Part shown: positions 53,181 to 61,904 of the stretch, piece after piece | How the letters are laid out: each line of letters begins with the position of its first letter | Numbering within the stretch: the first letter of the stretch is position 1 | From: Sphingomonas limnosediminicola | Lineage (GTDB): Bacteria > Pseudomonadota > Alphaproteobacteria > Sphingomonadales > Sphingomonadaceae | Assembly: GCF_039537965.1 (NCBI RefSeq) | Contig: NZ_BAABBM010000001.1 | Location: forward strand, 1,116,001 to 1,180,000 | Length of the DNA: 64,000 nucleotides | Direction of reading: 5' to 3' | Program-made: the position numbers and the translations under genes | The notes under the pieces: generated by a model | The model's database searches: none | The model's input: only the letters and a program-made list of their open reading frames with translations | Told to the model about the DNA's origin: nothing

Positions 53181-53545
53181 TCCTGACATTCTGAAGCAGA
53201 ACAATTTTCAGGGCCTCGCGCAACGCGCTTCGACGGGTAGCGTCCCGAGGACCCATGATATGAAGCGTCAGAGCCGACATCGCGGTCGAACCCGCTGGGC
53301 GACCTGCGCCTTAATAGCGCCACCGCCGGGGCCCTAGCAGAGCGAGACATCGCCGCTAAGTCCTTCGTGAGCGCTGCTCAAAGTCCAACACCATAACGGT
53401 GCTGTAAAAAGGGAGCAGGTCATAGCCGCGCGATGACGCGATACATCCAAAAGCGTGCCCGCACGTCCACGGTGCGCGTCATTTCCTCGGCTCTAGCATT
53501 GAGGGCTTGCCTTCGACGGCGCAGCCGGTGTTCTACATTCAGAAA

Positions 53546-54055
53546 ATGCCAACTCACCTCAGAAAAGTAGGTCGACCAGTGATCTCGCTCGACGACGAAG
53601 GTTCGGCAACCACGATCCTCACGGCGCGGCAGGCGCAATGCCTGCGCGGCGTACTTGAGCTGAAGTCTGCCAAGGAGATCGCCCGCGACCTCGGGATCAG
53701 TCCTCATGCCGTCGAGAAGCACCTGCGGATTTGCCGCGAGAAGTTCGGAGTCGCCACCAGTGCTGAAGCCGCCCGTTACTTTGCACGTCAGTCGAGAGGT
53801 AACGAGTTCCCGCACTACGACATCTCGGACCTCGTATCGGGGAGCCACACGAGGGATGGTGGGCCCGTCCTCGAGCAGCCAGCGACACCGAACTTGGCTG
53901 CGCTCGAGGAGACATATGGAGCCCTTTCAGACGACCACCCGCTCACGCCCCTCCAAACGCTTCTGGCCATCGCTGCAGTGTCCTTCGTGTCGATCGTGGG
54001 GCTGCTGCTCCTGGTCGCCTGCGCCGAGGGGATCCGGAGGCTGGTGACGAACTGA
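53546..54055 (+). CDS. LuxR-type helix-turn-helix protein with C-terminal membrane anchor
   Basis: A protein of about 169 aa. The N-terminal half has a LuxR-like DNA-binding domain: LTARQAQCLRGVLELKSAKEIARDLGISPHAVEKHLRICREKFGVATSAEAARYF. A Gly/Pro linker leads to one membrane helix near the end (TLLAIAAVSFVSIVGLLLLVAC). A membrane-tethered LuxR-type regulator has no receiver or ligand domain, so its signal is unknown. Start uncertain: 53546 (ATG), 53507 or 53579 are possible; none has a strong site. Confidence 0.72.
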   Translation: MPTHLRKVGRPVISLDDEGSATTILTARQAQCLRGVLELKSAKEIARDLGISPHAVEKHLRICREKFGVATSAEAARYFARQSRGNEFPHYDISDLVSGSHTRDGGPVLEQPATPNLAALEETYGALSDDHPLTPLQTLLAIAAVSFVSIVGLLLLVACAEGIRRLVTN

Positions 54056-54084
54056 CCGGGCTTCTGATCAAGAGGAACTCGGAC

Positions 54085-54432
54085 ATGCTGAACGTGAGAC
54101 TGAATGCAGCGCGCAAGATCGCCGACGCGTTGATCCCAAGCGAAGCCGACATCGAGACTGCCATTGCCAGCACGTCGCGTCTCATCGCAGCGATCGCGGA
54201 AGGTCGGGCTGAAACCAACCTCCCCGTCGCCATGGGTCAAGATAGCCTCGCCGCCTTGAGCGCGACCATGGCCGCGCTCATCGAAGCGCGCGGCAAAATC
54301 GCGACCGCTCATCAGGCACTCGCCCAGGATCGCATCGACGCAGGGCTTCGCGCATATGGCATGGGTGACGTCAGCGATTGCCCGTCGACTGGCGCCCTCG
54401 GCCTGGTGGAAATGTCGCGGTCGGCCGCCTGA
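54085..54432 (+). CDS. Small helical protein of unknown function
   Basis: A 115-aa protein: NVRLNAARKIADALIPSEADIETAIASTSRLIAAIAEGRAETNLPVAMGQDSLAALSATMAALIEARGKIATAHQALAQDRIDAGLR. Continuous helices, no membrane segment. Thirty bp after the LuxR-type gene and probably co-transcribed. AAGAGGAA precedes the ATG. Sphingomonads carry similar proteins without known role. Confidence 0.65.
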   Translation: MLNVRLNAARKIADALIPSEADIETAIASTSRLIAAIAEGRAETNLPVAMGQDSLAALSATMAALIEARGKIATAHQALAQDRIDAGLRAYGMGDVSDCPSTGALGLVEMSRSAA

Positions 54433-54474
54433 TCAGTTGTCGGGATCCGGTCAACAACGCAGAGCGAGACGGTG

Positions 54475-54930
54475 ATGAGAGTCGAAGTCTATCTCCTGTT
54501 GCTCAGTGTGGCGACCGGATCCGCGATCATCTTTGGAACACGTGGCGAGCGCTGGCTTGGAGCGACGATCCTTGCGGGCAATGTACTCACGCTTCTGGTC
54601 GAGCGGATTTTGGGGGAAATCTACGCGTCGGTCTCGTTCGGCTACCTGGCGCTGGATGCGCTTCTCGCCGCGACCCTCTGCTTGATCGCTGTCAGGTTTC
54701 CCAGCTGGGTCGCGATTTGCGTCGCTGCATTTCAGATCAACGGGACGCTTGGCCACCTCGTAAAGCTGCTTGCGATCCACACGATCCCGTTCAGCTATGC
54801 TTTCCTTCTGAAGGTTTGGGCGTGGCCGATGGTGCTGTCGCTGTTTGCAGCTCGCTGCCTCCCCGCGATGCGCACTACCCTCCTCGCAAGAAATTGGCGT
54901 CCATTAGCCCGCCGGTACGGCAGGCCTTGA
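54475..54930 (+). CDS. Small polytopic membrane protein
   Basis: A 151-aa protein with four to five hydrophobic helices (VYLLLLSVATGSAIIFG, LGATILAGNVLTLLV, YLALDALLAATLCLIAVRF, WAWPMVLSLFAARCL). No family recognised. It lies in the same direction as the two genes before it and starts 42 bp after 54085-54432. Confidence 0.65.
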   Translation: MRVEVYLLLLSVATGSAIIFGTRGERWLGATILAGNVLTLLVERILGEIYASVSFGYLALDALLAATLCLIAVRFPSWVAICVAAFQINGTLGHLVKLLAIHTIPFSYAFLLKVWAWPMVLSLFAARCLPAMRTTLLARNWRPLARRYGRP

Positions 54931-54973
54931 CTAGGCGCACCTACCTCCATCTTCCTTAAAGGGACCAAACCAA

Positions 54974-55336
54974 TTGTGCTCAAATAGCCAGACGCGCTCG
55001 GCCGACACCCATCGTCTCTCACACTTCGCCGGCGAGTTGCTTTCAATCCGTCGGGCTCGCGGCAATGCCACTTCTGACGAACTATTTGGCGAGCCTGGTT
55101 GGGATATGCTTCTGGCCCTCTATAGCAGGGAAATCCCACTTACGGTCAGCACGTTAAGCAATGTCACGAGGCTGCCGGAGTCCACAGGAACTAGATGGGT
55201 GGCAGTGCTCGAGAGCCGCCGCCTTGTCAGTCGCCTCGAGAGTCCAGGCACCCCCGGCCCCGATCTTGTTTCGATAACCGACGAAGGTCGCAACATTTTG
55301 GAACGATCGCTTCGCGCGATTTTGAGCGCGGCCTAA
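54974..55336 (+). CDS. Winged-helix (MarR-like) DNA-binding protein, family A copy 2
   Basis: A 120-aa protein: LLSIRRARGNATSDELFGEPGWDMLLALYSREIPLTV, then the recognition part RLPESTGTRWVAVLESRRLVSRL and VSITDEGRNILERSLRAIL. It shares (D/E)PxW..LL.LY and (S/T)T..RW...LE with 13723-14202 and 62653-63009. The start is TTG, with AAAGGGA upstream. A member of the small IGAxVDLA family follows at 55617. Confidence 0.72.
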   Translation: MCSNSQTRSADTHRLSHFAGELLSIRRARGNATSDELFGEPGWDMLLALYSREIPLTVSTLSNVTRLPESTGTRWVAVLESRRLVSRLESPGTPGPDLVSITDEGRNILERSLRAILSAA

Positions 55337-55616
55337 GATTGGTAATGTCTGTATCGACGGGATCTGAGCAGTAACGAGTCTTGTTTGCTACGCTGGTAAA
55401 GTGCCGGCGAGACATTCCATCACACTTGAGCATCCAGACGAAAACCCGCCCACTGCTGCCACGCCGGCGGCAGCACGACAAAGTGGCCGCCGATCGTGCA
55501 ACGATGGCGAAGTCATTGCTTGCGCTTACTTGCCAGTCAAACGGCCATTTGAAACATGTTTGACCAGTGTTAACGTGCATAAGCCCGCAGCCGTTTGTCC
55601 GGGGAAGTAAAAGCGT

Positions 55617-55805
55617 ATGAGCATCAACGCGTCTGGGGACAATCACGACAAACTTCACGAAGCGCTTTCGCTTCTCGAGCATGCGCTCAAGTTGCTCGAT
55701 GAAACTGATGCGCCAAGCCAAATCGGCGCATATGTAGATTTAGGCGCGTGTCACTTGCGCACTGTGCTTCAAGAGGGGCGGCCAATTGGCGCCAGTAAAT
55801 CATAG
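55617..55805 (+). CDS. Small IGAxVDLA-family protein, copy 1
   Basis: A 62-aa protein: LHEALSLLEHALKLLDETDAPSQIGAYVDLGACHLRTVL. Two helices joined by a short loop. The same pattern (AL.LL..A.ELLD....(G)(E/Q/H)I.A..DLA...L) is found at 57214 and 62484. GGGGAAG lies upstream of ATG 55617. Function unknown. Confidence 0.62.
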   Translation: MSINASGDNHDKLHEALSLLEHALKLLDETDAPSQIGAYVDLGACHLRTVLQEGRPIGASKS

Positions 55806-55983
55806 GTGAGCAGGGATTTGCTCAAGATCGCCCAGAGTAGCCCATCTGGTGCGCTCCGTTTAGAGCCAGACGCGGCGCTCCCAAGCCTGCATCGGCTGGC
55901 TGCTCAAACGTTCGCCAGGCTGTGCGCAATAGGCAGAGCGTAGTCTAATCCTATTGGTGTCATCAGCGCCGGAAACCTTCGTA

Positions 55984-56232
55984 TCAGACAATATTGCTGC
56001 CAGGCAGGTAGCTCTCGATCATGGCAGTGGCGACCAAATTGTTCGAGGCCATGCGTCGATGCCGACGGACCGCTGCGTTCGCCTGCCATTTCCAGCGGAA
56101 CACTCGGATTTCTTCGTGCCACTTCTCCAATACGATGCATTCGAGCAGTGGTGCAGACCGCAGAGTAACTTTCCAGTAGCTCCGGCCAAAACCCGTTTGG
56201 GGCAGCGGAACGAAGGGGAGCTGTATATCCAT
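55984..56232 (-). CDS. Possible small protein, low confidence
   Basis: An 82-aa frame rich in aromatic and basic residues (GFGRSYWKVTLRSAPLLECIVLEKWHEEIRVFRWKWQANAAVRRHRR) that looks more protein-like than the opposing frame at 55954-56274. No good ribosome-binding site. I do not recognise the family. The rest of 55806-56538 shows nothing else. Confidence 0.3.
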   Translation of the reverse strand: MDIQLPFVPLPQTGFGRSYWKVTLRSAPLLECIVLEKWHEEIRVFRWKWQANAAVRRHRRMASNNLVATAMIESYLPGSNIV

Positions 56233-56538
56233 TTGCGCCCATCTAGCTCCATCGGCGCACTGCTTTCTCGGTAGTCCGTTGCTTTCTTCACGGAGCGGGG
56301 GATCGCAGCGAGCGCTTAGACTGGGACTGATTACCAGCGGTCATTCAGCGGACGCGATGGCATGAGCAGTGGATCGCATGTCGGGCTATTCGCAGTCGAG
56401 AGCTGCGGATCGCTCCATAGCGGGGTGGCGCCAATTGGGTAATCAATAGGACCGTTTTGGATGGTCGCGGCTCCAACCATCTCCAGTTTGGCGCAAGGTG
56501 TAAACGCCAATTAGGCTGTAGTTCGTCAAGCCTGTGCG

Positions 56539-56745
56539 ATGTTGCTGTTCGCCGCCTACGCCAGCGCCGCTTCCGCTCTTCCCGCTCGCGCCGAAGTTCG
56601 CGCCATGGCGCGCGTGCGCATCGAACGAGCCGCGACGGCGAGTGCGAAAGAGTGGGAGCAATCAAGAGACCCCTCGAAGAGAGAGATCGTTATCCGCGAT
56701 GCAGGTGGCGAACTAATATTGGTCAGGGTCATCGAGTATGAGTGA
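56539..56745 (+). CDS. Small exported protein of unknown function
   Basis: A 68-aa protein: a short hydrophobic leader (MLLFAAYASAASALPARA), then VRAMARVRIERAATASAKEWEQSRDPSKREIVIRDAGGELILVRVIEYE, whose VRIER...REIVIRD...(L/V)R.IEYE pattern I associate with small sphingomonad periplasmic proteins. Ribosome-binding site is weak. Role unknown. Confidence 0.55.
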   Translation: MLLFAAYASAASALPARAEVRAMARVRIERAATASAKEWEQSRDPSKREIVIRDAGGELILVRVIEYE

Positions 56746-56911
56746 CCGACACATCCTAAGCCTTTTGGCTCACATTCACGCACTTTCACGCTTGCCCGAT
56801 GGCAACCTAGTCGCAGCGGCCGACGGACGCATAACCGAGACGTCGTCAGCAGAGTTTATGCTCTCAAATGTCCGTCTTTCTGTTCGACTGCAACGCTCTC
56901 CGCGAGGTTGC

Positions 56912-57019
56912 GAGTTGGTCGACGCTGATGCCTTTGAGCACGGCGACGTGATAGGCGAGCAGTTGCACAGGAACGGCTAATGCGAGTGGCGCGGTGAGCG
57001 GGTGGACGGCCAGCATAAC
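56912..57019 (-). pseudogene. Fragment resembling the GlmS (glucosamine-6-phosphate synthase) C-terminus
   Basis: On the minus strand the frame reads PLALAVPVQLLAYHVAVLKGISVDQ. GlmS and related SIS-domain proteins end with a very similar block (VPLQLLAYH.A...G.DVDQPRNLAKSVT). Here the ending after VDQ and everything upstream is unrelated and too short, so it is a decayed remnant, not a working gene. The flanks 56746-57213 hold no intact gene. Confidence 0.5.
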
Positions 57020-57213
57020 GGCTCGCAAACGCTGTCTAGATCCGTCAACTACGTAGTCGTCGGCGCCTACAACGCGATTTTGCCTCTGTTGCGTCGCGTC
57101 TAATAACAAACCCAGATTATCACTGATTAGCGGAAGTCCGGATGTCTGTTAGTAGACGCCAATCGTGATCGAGGTGCCTTGACGGCACTCAGGCAAACGC
57201 GGTGGGGGAAACT

Positions 57214-57423
57214 GTGAACGATATGCATTCGGGAACGCTACGAAGCGAAGGAACGGCGGCGCTTGGGCATATGGAGCAGGCACTCGAATTGCTTGATCAA
57301 TGCAGCCGCACCGGCGAGATCGGAGCGCAGCTCGACTTAGCAATCTGCCGACTTCGCGAACTTATCGTCACCGAGGGACTGAGCGAAGTGACAGCCTCGG
57401 TAAGTCGGCCGCTAGCGAGCTAG
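57214..57423 (+). CDS. Small IGAxVDLA-family protein, copy 2
   Basis: A 69-aa protein: ALGHMEQALELLDQCSRTGEIGAQLDLAICRLRELIV. Same architecture as 55617 and 62484. GTG 57214 follows GGGGGAA; the alternative GTG at 57202 is the edge of that site. It lies convergent to the fimbrial chaperone gene. Confidence 0.62.
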   Translation: MNDMHSGTLRSEGTAALGHMEQALELLDQCSRTGEIGAQLDLAICRLRELIVTEGLSEVTASVSRPLAS

Positions 57424-57446
57424 ATAGAAGCTGTTCAACAACTATC

Positions 57447-58139
57447 TCAATAGGTTCGCCGCTGTGACTGTCCCGCCGATCGAAGTGTATAACTGACCGG
57501 CAAATCTGCGGGAAGATCAAGCGTCCAAGCTGCGTTCGGATAAAGTCTTTTTCCCGGCAACGAGGTGCATGCATGGCCGTTGCTGCATTGCTGACCCTCC
57601 ACAACCTCAACGCTGACGTTGCCGGAGTTCTTGAAGGTAAGTTTCCTGCCATTTCTCGCGCCAATGACGTTGACCGTCGGTCGGACGGGCCGGATCAGCA
57701 CAAGTACGTCATACCCCACGACGACCTTAAGCCCAGACTCTGCCGACTTCAGTGCGCCGACGGTGGGCTTGATTGTGACGCGATAGACGTGCTCGCGGTC
57801 AGGGCTCGCTGACAAGTTAGCGAACCTGACGAGCCGTCGCTGACCGGCTTCAAGGATCATACGCGCAGGAGCGACCAAGAGACCTAAATTCTCTGGGTCC
57901 GGGTCACGGCGGTCTCTCTGAGACGGCATCCCCGCGTCAACGATTTCCCGTGGATCAATGGAAACGAAGCTGCGCTCCGGCGAATTGTTCCAGACCTCGA
58001 CGTCCTCACGCGACTGCTTACCTGGTTGTAAGTCGACGATTAGCTCGCTGAGCACGAGTTCCGCGTGAGCAGGGCCCGGAACGATTATCCATGCCAACGT
58101 CGACACGCCAATCAGCACCATGGATTTCGCTGTTTTCAC
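57447..58139 (-). CDS. Fimbrial chaperone (PapD-like), alternative chaperone-usher type
   Basis: A 230-aa periplasmic chaperone. Signal peptide (VLIGVSTLAWIIVPGPAHA), then the first Ig-like domain with LSELIVDLQPGKQSREDVEVWNNSPERSFVSIDP, then LLVAPARMILEAGQRRLVRFANLSASPDREHVYRVTIKP, the subunit-binding strand and the conserved Arg. The second domain is shorter. It folds pilin subunits and hands them to the usher. It overlaps the usher by 4 bp. Confidence 0.83.
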   Translation of the reverse strand: MKTAKSMVLIGVSTLAWIIVPGPAHAELVLSELIVDLQPGKQSREDVEVWNNSPERSFVSIDPREIVDAGMPSQRDRRDPDPENLGLLVAPARMILEAGQRRLVRFANLSASPDREHVYRVTIKPTVGALKSAESGLKVVVGYDVLVLIRPVRPTVNVIGARNGRKLTFKNSGNVSVEVVEGQQCSNGHACTSLPGKRLYPNAAWTLDLPADLPVSYTLRSAGQSQRRTY

Positions 58140-60586
58140 TGGCAGACAACCTTTCCCACCGAGGCATAATCGTTGCTCACTGCCGCGTTGCCAATCGGTA
58201 GACGGCAGCTAGCTTCGCCTGCGCCGCCGATCATCACAGCATCACCGCGCCTCACGTCTATTTGGAAGAACCCGTTTTCGTTGGTCTGGGCAATGTTCTT
58301 GGCAGTCTGGACCAAGGCGTTAGCCATCGGCCTCCCGGCGGGTGAGACTGCCTGCCCGAACAGGGTGAAATACGATTCCGCATCCCATGCGAGGGCCCTC
58401 ACGTTTCCGGGATAAAGGGTAACTTCGCGTGCGGCCGTATCATAACTCACATTGACAGCTTCGACAGGAACAAGCCGCACCCTGTACGTGCGGTAGCCAG
58501 GAACGAACAAAGACAGCCGCTCGCCGACGCGTACCCGCCCTTTGGAAACATCGTCGACCAACACGTCGAACGTTGCGTCACGCGCATCACCGTTCACTGT
58601 GACAACGAAGGCGCTCTGCTCCGGCGAGCGTGCGCCAAGAGCCTCCACCGAAGAGCCAAGAGCGAAGCCGGACTGGAAACCAATGTCATATTGTGCGCCG
58701 CCCTTGCCCTCAAGATCGTGCAGAATATCGGCCCGGCCATTCCCGAAATTGCCGTAGAATGTCCCGCCAGCATGGAGAAAGGAGCTGCTGATGTTCCGAT
58801 CTACTCCGGCCTCTACATTGAAGAGCGTTTGGGCCTGGGTTTCATGCGAGAATTGTGCGGTCAAATTGGACACGACCCGGGACACTCCACCTCCGCCGCT
58901 TTCATTCTGATAGGCTCCGCCGGTGGTACTCGAAATCGACATTCTGCCGGACGTAAGCAGTGCTCTGAATCCGGCGAAGGCGGCCGTCGCGGTCCGCGTT
59001 TTCTGTGCCGAAGCCTCGAACACCAATTGAATTCGATTACGCGACACAAGCGGCCAAGTGATATTTGGTCCAACGGTGTAGTCAGCGGCGTAATCGTGGT
59101 CCTTCCGGTAGGAGGCAACAATTGAGAGGTAGCCGCTGCCGAGGCGAATACCGACGCTTCCCGTTGCTTGTGTATACGACCCATTTGCAAGCTGGATGCC
59201 GGTTGGTGGAGTGAAATCAAACGTATTCGCATATGACGAAAACGGAATGAGCGGACCGTCCTTCGACCAAATGTGCCGTATATCGAGATTGGCAGTAAAG
59301 GGCCCCTGTCCGGAGGTACCGAACTGCAAAAGTCCCCCGGCATCGCCTGTGCTCGACACGAGACCGGCCGCACGGAGCCGGACTGGACCTTTGATGAACC
59401 AGGCCCCACCCTCAACGATCAACTTGTGTTGTGTTCCGAGCGCCGACACATCTAGCGCAAAGTTGTTGGACAGCCGCCAGGCTGATCCCGCCTGATAGTA
59501 GAAGGTGTTCGACGCACTGACCGGCTGGTGGGGACGCGTATTCGCAAGGAACCCTCCAAATGCATAGAAGATCGGATGGCCTGCCGGCGCCACTTGCTCG
59601 TTCTTCACAAAGAAGCGGCGTTCCTCGCGCACACTGCCATTCGGCTCATGAATTCTAAGGACGACTGTGTAGGAGCCGCTCGTCAGGGCAGACGTGTCGA
59701 GGTCAATGTTGCCTGCTGGATAGGAACGCGAGCTGACGAGGCGCCCGTCGACAAGGAGCTCAACCCGCGATGGCTGGGCGAGGAACACGATCAAAGGCGT
59801 TCCGCGCAATGCCTCTTGATCTGCCCAGGTGTCGAACTGGGTCCCGACCCCAGCACCGATAATTCGTCGCTGACCTATGAACTCATTGCCCGGGGCCCAA
59901 AACAGTCCCGCGGAATAGCGCAAGCTCTTACTATCAAACTCGCCGACAAGATCATCAACGACAAAGCCCAAATGGGAGGCGACTGACGTATTTGCCCGGA
60001 TACGAGCGTTGCGAAGCGCGATGATCGTGCGGTTCTGGAAGTTGTAAGCTGAGGATCCGCCGATTGTGCCTGACGCGTTGATTCCGATCGCGTTGGTTAG
60101 TGAAAGCGACGCATCCGGCGTCGGCAGATACCCCTTCTCAAGGGTAGTTGAAACGCGCAAAAATCGCGGATTTACGAACAGGTCGACTCGAAACCGATCT
60201 TCGTCGTAGATGATTTCGGCGACATCCGGACTAATCACGCCGCAATCACCAGCGTTCGACATCGAACACGCTAGATCGCTGTGTGTCGGCAATGTCGACG
60301 CAAGCGCTGACTGAAGCTCTGGCGCCGCAATGAGGTCAGGAACCTTCGCAATGACTTCGCTGGGAGACTTAAACGTTAGGCGGCCCGGGCCTATTACGGC
60401 TAGCGCTTCGGCGACCTTCCGATCGCCGAAATACACGTCAACAAGCGTGACTCGGTCGCTCGAGAGGTTGTCGAAACCAGGGGGAGAACCCTCCATGGCT
60501 ATGTTCGCGCCGGTAGCTTCGCATGCTCTCGGGACTAATATGGTTAACGCCAAAAGTGGCGCGAGATGGCCCAGTGATTTGCGCAT
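58136..60586 (-). CDS. Outer-membrane usher of an alternative (TcfC/alpha-like) fimbrial system
   Basis: An 816-aa protein: signal peptide, N-terminal chaperone-binding part (about 30-130), a 24-strand-type barrel of Gly/Ser/aromatic strands (about 200-640) and C-terminal domains. DLFVNPRFLRVSTTLEKGYLPTPDASLSL and RVELLVDGRLVSSRSYPAGNIDLDTSALTSGSYTVVLRIHEPNGSVREERRFF are usher landmarks; the latter resembles the E-set domain of TcfC-like ushers. An end with FTLFGQAVSPAGRPMANALVQT looks like a carboxypeptidase-regulatory-like domain. ATG 60586 lies 12 bp after the upstream pilin gene. Confidence 0.8.
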   Translation of the reverse strand: MRKSLGHLAPLLALTILVPRACEATGANIAMEGSPPGFDNLSSDRVTLVDVYFGDRKVAEALAVIGPGRLTFKSPSEVIAKVPDLIAAPELQSALASTLPTHSDLACSMSNAGDCGVISPDVAEIIYDEDRFRVDLFVNPRFLRVSTTLEKGYLPTPDASLSLTNAIGINASGTIGGSSAYNFQNRTIIALRNARIRANTSVASHLGFVVDDLVGEFDSKSLRYSAGLFWAPGNEFIGQRRIIGAGVGTQFDTWADQEALRGTPLIVFLAQPSRVELLVDGRLVSSRSYPAGNIDLDTSALTSGSYTVVLRIHEPNGSVREERRFFVKNEQVAPAGHPIFYAFGGFLANTRPHQPVSASNTFYYQAGSAWRLSNNFALDVSALGTQHKLIVEGGAWFIKGPVRLRAAGLVSSTGDAGGLLQFGTSGQGPFTANLDIRHIWSKDGPLIPFSSYANTFDFTPPTGIQLANGSYTQATGSVGIRLGSGYLSIVASYRKDHDYAADYTVGPNITWPLVSRNRIQLVFEASAQKTRTATAAFAGFRALLTSGRMSISSTTGGAYQNESGGGGVSRVVSNLTAQFSHETQAQTLFNVEAGVDRNISSSFLHAGGTFYGNFGNGRADILHDLEGKGGAQYDIGFQSGFALGSSVEALGARSPEQSAFVVTVNGDARDATFDVLVDDVSKGRVRVGERLSLFVPGYRTYRVRLVPVEAVNVSYDTAAREVTLYPGNVRALAWDAESYFTLFGQAVSPAGRPMANALVQTAKNIAQTNENGFFQIDVRRGDAVMIGGAGEASCRLPIGNAAVSNDYASVGKVVCQ

Positions 60587-60598
60587 CTCGGCCAGCAA

Positions 60599-61129
60599 TC
60601 ATTCCGGGCCGACGACGAGCGTCAGCGTTCCATTGTACGTGCCTGCAGTCGCGCTCGAGAGCGCCAAGGAACGAAGGACGAGTACGAGGCTGGCAGATGT
60701 CGCTGGCCCGCTAGCGCAAGTCTGCTGTGTCGCGGAGCTGAACTGGCCCGTCAGCGGAGTGTTTGGCGCAAGTTGCACGCCCGAGCTCTGCCCGGATGAA
60801 CCGCTCCATTGCACTTCGTATGGAAGGGACTGCAACCCAGATGACAGTTCGAAAGCACCCGCCGAGCCATTACCGCTCGCTGTGATGTTGTAGCCATTGG
60901 TGCTGGTGTCGGCGAACAGGCAGACGCTCTCGCTGCGAATTGCATCGACGCTCAAGTTGGTGATGGAGCCGAAAGCAACGTCGCTGAGCTGAGTGATGCG
61001 GACCTTGTTGCTCGCAGCAAGCGCCGGAGTGCAGCCCAGCATTCCGGGCACGCCGAAGGCGTGAGCGAGCATGGCCGCGGCTGCGAAAGCCGCAAGACGT
61101 GCGCATACGCTGCGTTCGCGCCTGCGCAC
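60599..61129 (-). CDS. Pilin-like subunit 2 of the chaperone-usher locus
   Basis: A 176-aa exported protein. After a signal peptide (ending PALAAS), the mature part reads VRITQLSDVAFGSITNLSVDAIRSESVCLFADTSTNGYNITASGNGSAGAF, with a second Cys later (QQTCASG) for a disulfide, and ends GTYNGTLTLVVGPE. It shares the plan NGYN(I/V)TA(S/T)G.G, Y.V.W.GS.GQ(S/T)SG and G(T)LTLVV.PE with the next gene. GTG 61129 has AGGATGG upstream and gives a length like its paralogue; the frame extends to 61213. Confidence 0.72.
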   Translation of the reverse strand: MRRRERSVCARLAAFAAAAMLAHAFGVPGMLGCTPALAASNKVRITQLSDVAFGSITNLSVDAIRSESVCLFADTSTNGYNITASGNGSAGAFELSSGLQSLPYEVQWSGSSGQSSGVQLAPNTPLTGQFSSATQQTCASGPATSASLVLVLRSLALSSATAGTYNGTLTLVVGPE

Positions 61130-61199
61130 GATGCCATCCTGACCGGCTATCGCTGAAGCTGCGGTGGCTAGGAAACGGGGCGCCACCACAACAGCGCCA

Positions 61200-61745
61200 T
61201 CACTCGGGCGCAACGACCAGCGTCAATGTGCCGGTGTAGGTCGTGGCAGCTTGCATGGTCTGCAGACTGGCCGTCGACATTTTTACGACCAGGCTCGCAG
61301 TTGCTGTGGCTCCCGACGAACACGTTGCGCTCGTTGCCGTGGATGTGAGCCCGGTGAGTGCCGACCCAGCGCTTAGTGCAGTGCCCGACGTCTGCCCGGT
61401 GCTTCCCGCCCATTCAACGCTATACGGAACTGTAAGCGCGCCGTTGGCGAGTGTGAAAGCTGTCCCGGTGCCGCTACCGGTCGCCGTTACGTTGTATCCG
61501 CGCGTGCTGGTGTTGCTCCACACGCAGACGTTCTGCGCTTTCGCCGCCGGCGTCGCTGGATCCTGGTTCAAGAAAGAAACATCCGTCAGACCGGTCAGCT
61601 GCACACGGTTCGGAACTGACGCTCCAATCGAGATCGATCCCGTCGAAGTTGTGCCAAGGCTGCCCTGAGATGCCGCCTGAGCTCCTCCGGATAGCAGTGC
61701 AAAAACGCTGGCTACTGCGAGCCGGCGAGACCGAGCCTTTATCAT
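61200..61745 (-). CDS. Pilin-like subunit 1 of the chaperone-usher locus
   Basis: A 181-aa exported protein. Signal peptide (VASVFALLSGGAQA), then SIGASVPNRVQLTGLTDVSFLNQDP, VCVWSNTSTRGYNVTATGSGTGTAFTLANG, VPYSVEWAGSTGQTSGTAL, a second Cys (ATCSSG) and an end TYTGTLTLVVAPE. It is a paralogue of the gene at 60599. The pair probably gives major and minor fibre subunits. Confidence 0.74.
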   Translation of the reverse strand: MIKARSRRLAVASVFALLSGGAQAASQGSLGTTSTGSISIGASVPNRVQLTGLTDVSFLNQDPATPAAKAQNVCVWSNTSTRGYNVTATGSGTGTAFTLANGALTVPYSVEWAGSTGQTSGTALSAGSALTGLTSTATSATCSSGATATASLVVKMSTASLQTMQAATTYTGTLTLVVAPE

Positions 61746-61904
61746 TGTCCATCCCCACGTCGACCGAACTCAAGTTCGATCCGTTTTGGAGATAACAGCA
61801 GTCGCGTAAAGATTGTGTTAAACGCTCAGTAAGCCGAAACGGTTAGCATGTGAGTACCTAAGGTCGGCAGAAGTCGCTGGCGGCGCTTTTGCCTGGTGCC
61901 GTCT

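Noticed and set aside
53181..53545. Search for an RNA gene or promoter motif in the gap before the LuxR-type gene
   Set aside because: No stable hairpin, tRNA shape or sigma motif could be recognised.
55954..56274. 106-aa plus-strand frame
   Set aside because: Less protein-like than the opposing minus-strand frame; neither is well supported.
56738..56980. 80-aa plus-strand frame starting inside the stop of 56539-56745
   Set aside because: Overlap start is tempting, but the C-terminal half is antisense to the GlmS-like remnant and shows no family.
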